Assembly: GCF_018918285.1 (NCBI RefSeq)
Contig: NZ_JAHLQF010000003.1
Coordinates: 701,223-765,222, forward strand
Length of the DNA: 64,000 bases
Source: Clostridium mobile
Lineage (GTDB): Bacteria; Bacillota; Clostridia; Clostridiales; Clostridiaceae
Direction of reading: 5' to 3'
The notes below the pieces were generated by a model. That model was given only the letters and a program-made list of their open reading frames with translations. It did not search any database and was not told the DNA's origin. This document shows, piece after piece, positions 63,882 through 64,000 of the stretch; the stretch's first letter is position 1, and the number at the start of each line of letters is the position of its first letter. The translations under genes were made by a program, and so were the position numbers.

Positions 63882-64000
63882 TGATATGCTCCCCTTGAGG
63901 TAGACAGATTAAAAAATAAAAATCTGTCACTAGAAAGGGGAGTATTTTTATGTCCAGAAGAACTAAATATACAGCAGAAGAAAAGTATGAAATTTTAATG
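63882..64000 (+). mobile_element. Left end of an IS3-family insertion sequence (truncated by window)
   Basis: TGATATGCTCCCC (from 63882) starts in TG as IS3-family ends do, followed after about 70 bp by a transposase OrfA start. CTCCCCTT (63889-63896) pairs with AAGGGGAG (63935-63942), and GACAGATT (63903-63910) with AATCTGTC (63921-63928), forming a long hairpin in the leader. The exact boundary and target duplication cannot be set because the right end lies outside. Confidence 0.65.
63950..64000 (+). CDS. IS3-family transposase OrfA, N-terminal fragment
   Basis: Seventeen codons, reading MSRRTKYTAEEKYEILM, cut by the window edge. The start with basic residues then TAEEKYEIL is typical of the HTH-bearing OrfA of IS3-family (IS150-like) transposases. 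AAGGGGAG is the ribosome site, eight bases upstream, and is buried in the leader hairpin. Confidence 0.7.
   Translation, partial: MSRRTKYTAEEKYEILM

Overview
The window is a low-GC, AT-rich Firmicutes chromosome segment, almost certainly from a proteolytic, amino-acid-fermenting Clostridium sensu stricto or close relative. The grounds are strong GGAGG-type ribosome sites, the D-ornithine aminomutase pathway, tyrosine phenol-lyase, methionine gamma-lyase with a ferredoxin-linked 2-oxoacid oxidoreductase, rubrerythrin, and several sigma-54 enhancer-binding regulators. No prophage, CRISPR array or rRNA is visible. One tRNA, a palindromic intergenic repeat family and the left end of an IS3-type insertion sequence (right edge of the window) are present.

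Layout. 1-6.8 kb: end of a PduX-like GHMP kinase, a class I amidotransferase hydrolase, a BrnQ carrier, tRNA-Glu(CTC), a PIN-PhoH ATPase, and a pair of membrane-anchored envelope proteins. 6.9-12.7 kb: a site-2-type protease, then histidine kinase, response regulator, ABC ATPase and two ABC-2 permeases, laid out like linearmycin-resistance LnrJKLMN. 12.7-16.3 kb: TrmB, a DUF3892-like protein, a formimidoylglutamase-like ureohydrolase, an SDR reductase and a SIMPL protein. 16.3-18.9 kb (minus): a YtrA-type GntR repressor with its ABC ATPase and two permeases, behind a large palindromic operator.

19-48 kb is the metabolic core. Three sigma-54 activators each stand directly upstream of a -24/-12 promoter and a catabolic operon: (i) CoA-transferase plus GntP permease; (ii) the ornithine operon ortA-ortB-oraS-oraE-reactivase-orr-ord plus an APC antiporter; (iii) methionine gamma-lyase, an NhaC-type carrier and a four-subunit 2-oxoacid:ferredoxin oxidoreductase, which together could turn methionine into methanethiol, ammonia, propionyl-CoA and reduced ferredoxin. 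A MutS-like protein and mosaic intergenic repeats lie between them.

48-64 kb: a secreted protein behind a c-di-AMP (ydaO-type) riboswitch; an MBL-fold protein; a decayed GNAT acetyltransferase fused to a TTATA microsatellite; a CGGC protein; a tyrosine module (tyrosine phenol-lyase, sodium symporter, GntR/FCD regulator); a CPBP-family protein that has lost its catalytic residues; an ion-homeostasis locus (PII-like protein with a Kef-type antiporter, divergent from a second antiporter behind a fluoride riboswitch); UppP; a small kinase-like protein; rubrerythrin behind a PerR-like box; and a second two-component pair followed by a half repeat and an IS end.

Starts were chosen by ribosome-site spacing; where an upstream in-frame start exists I say so. 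Functions come from motif and family recognition by eye, with no database search.
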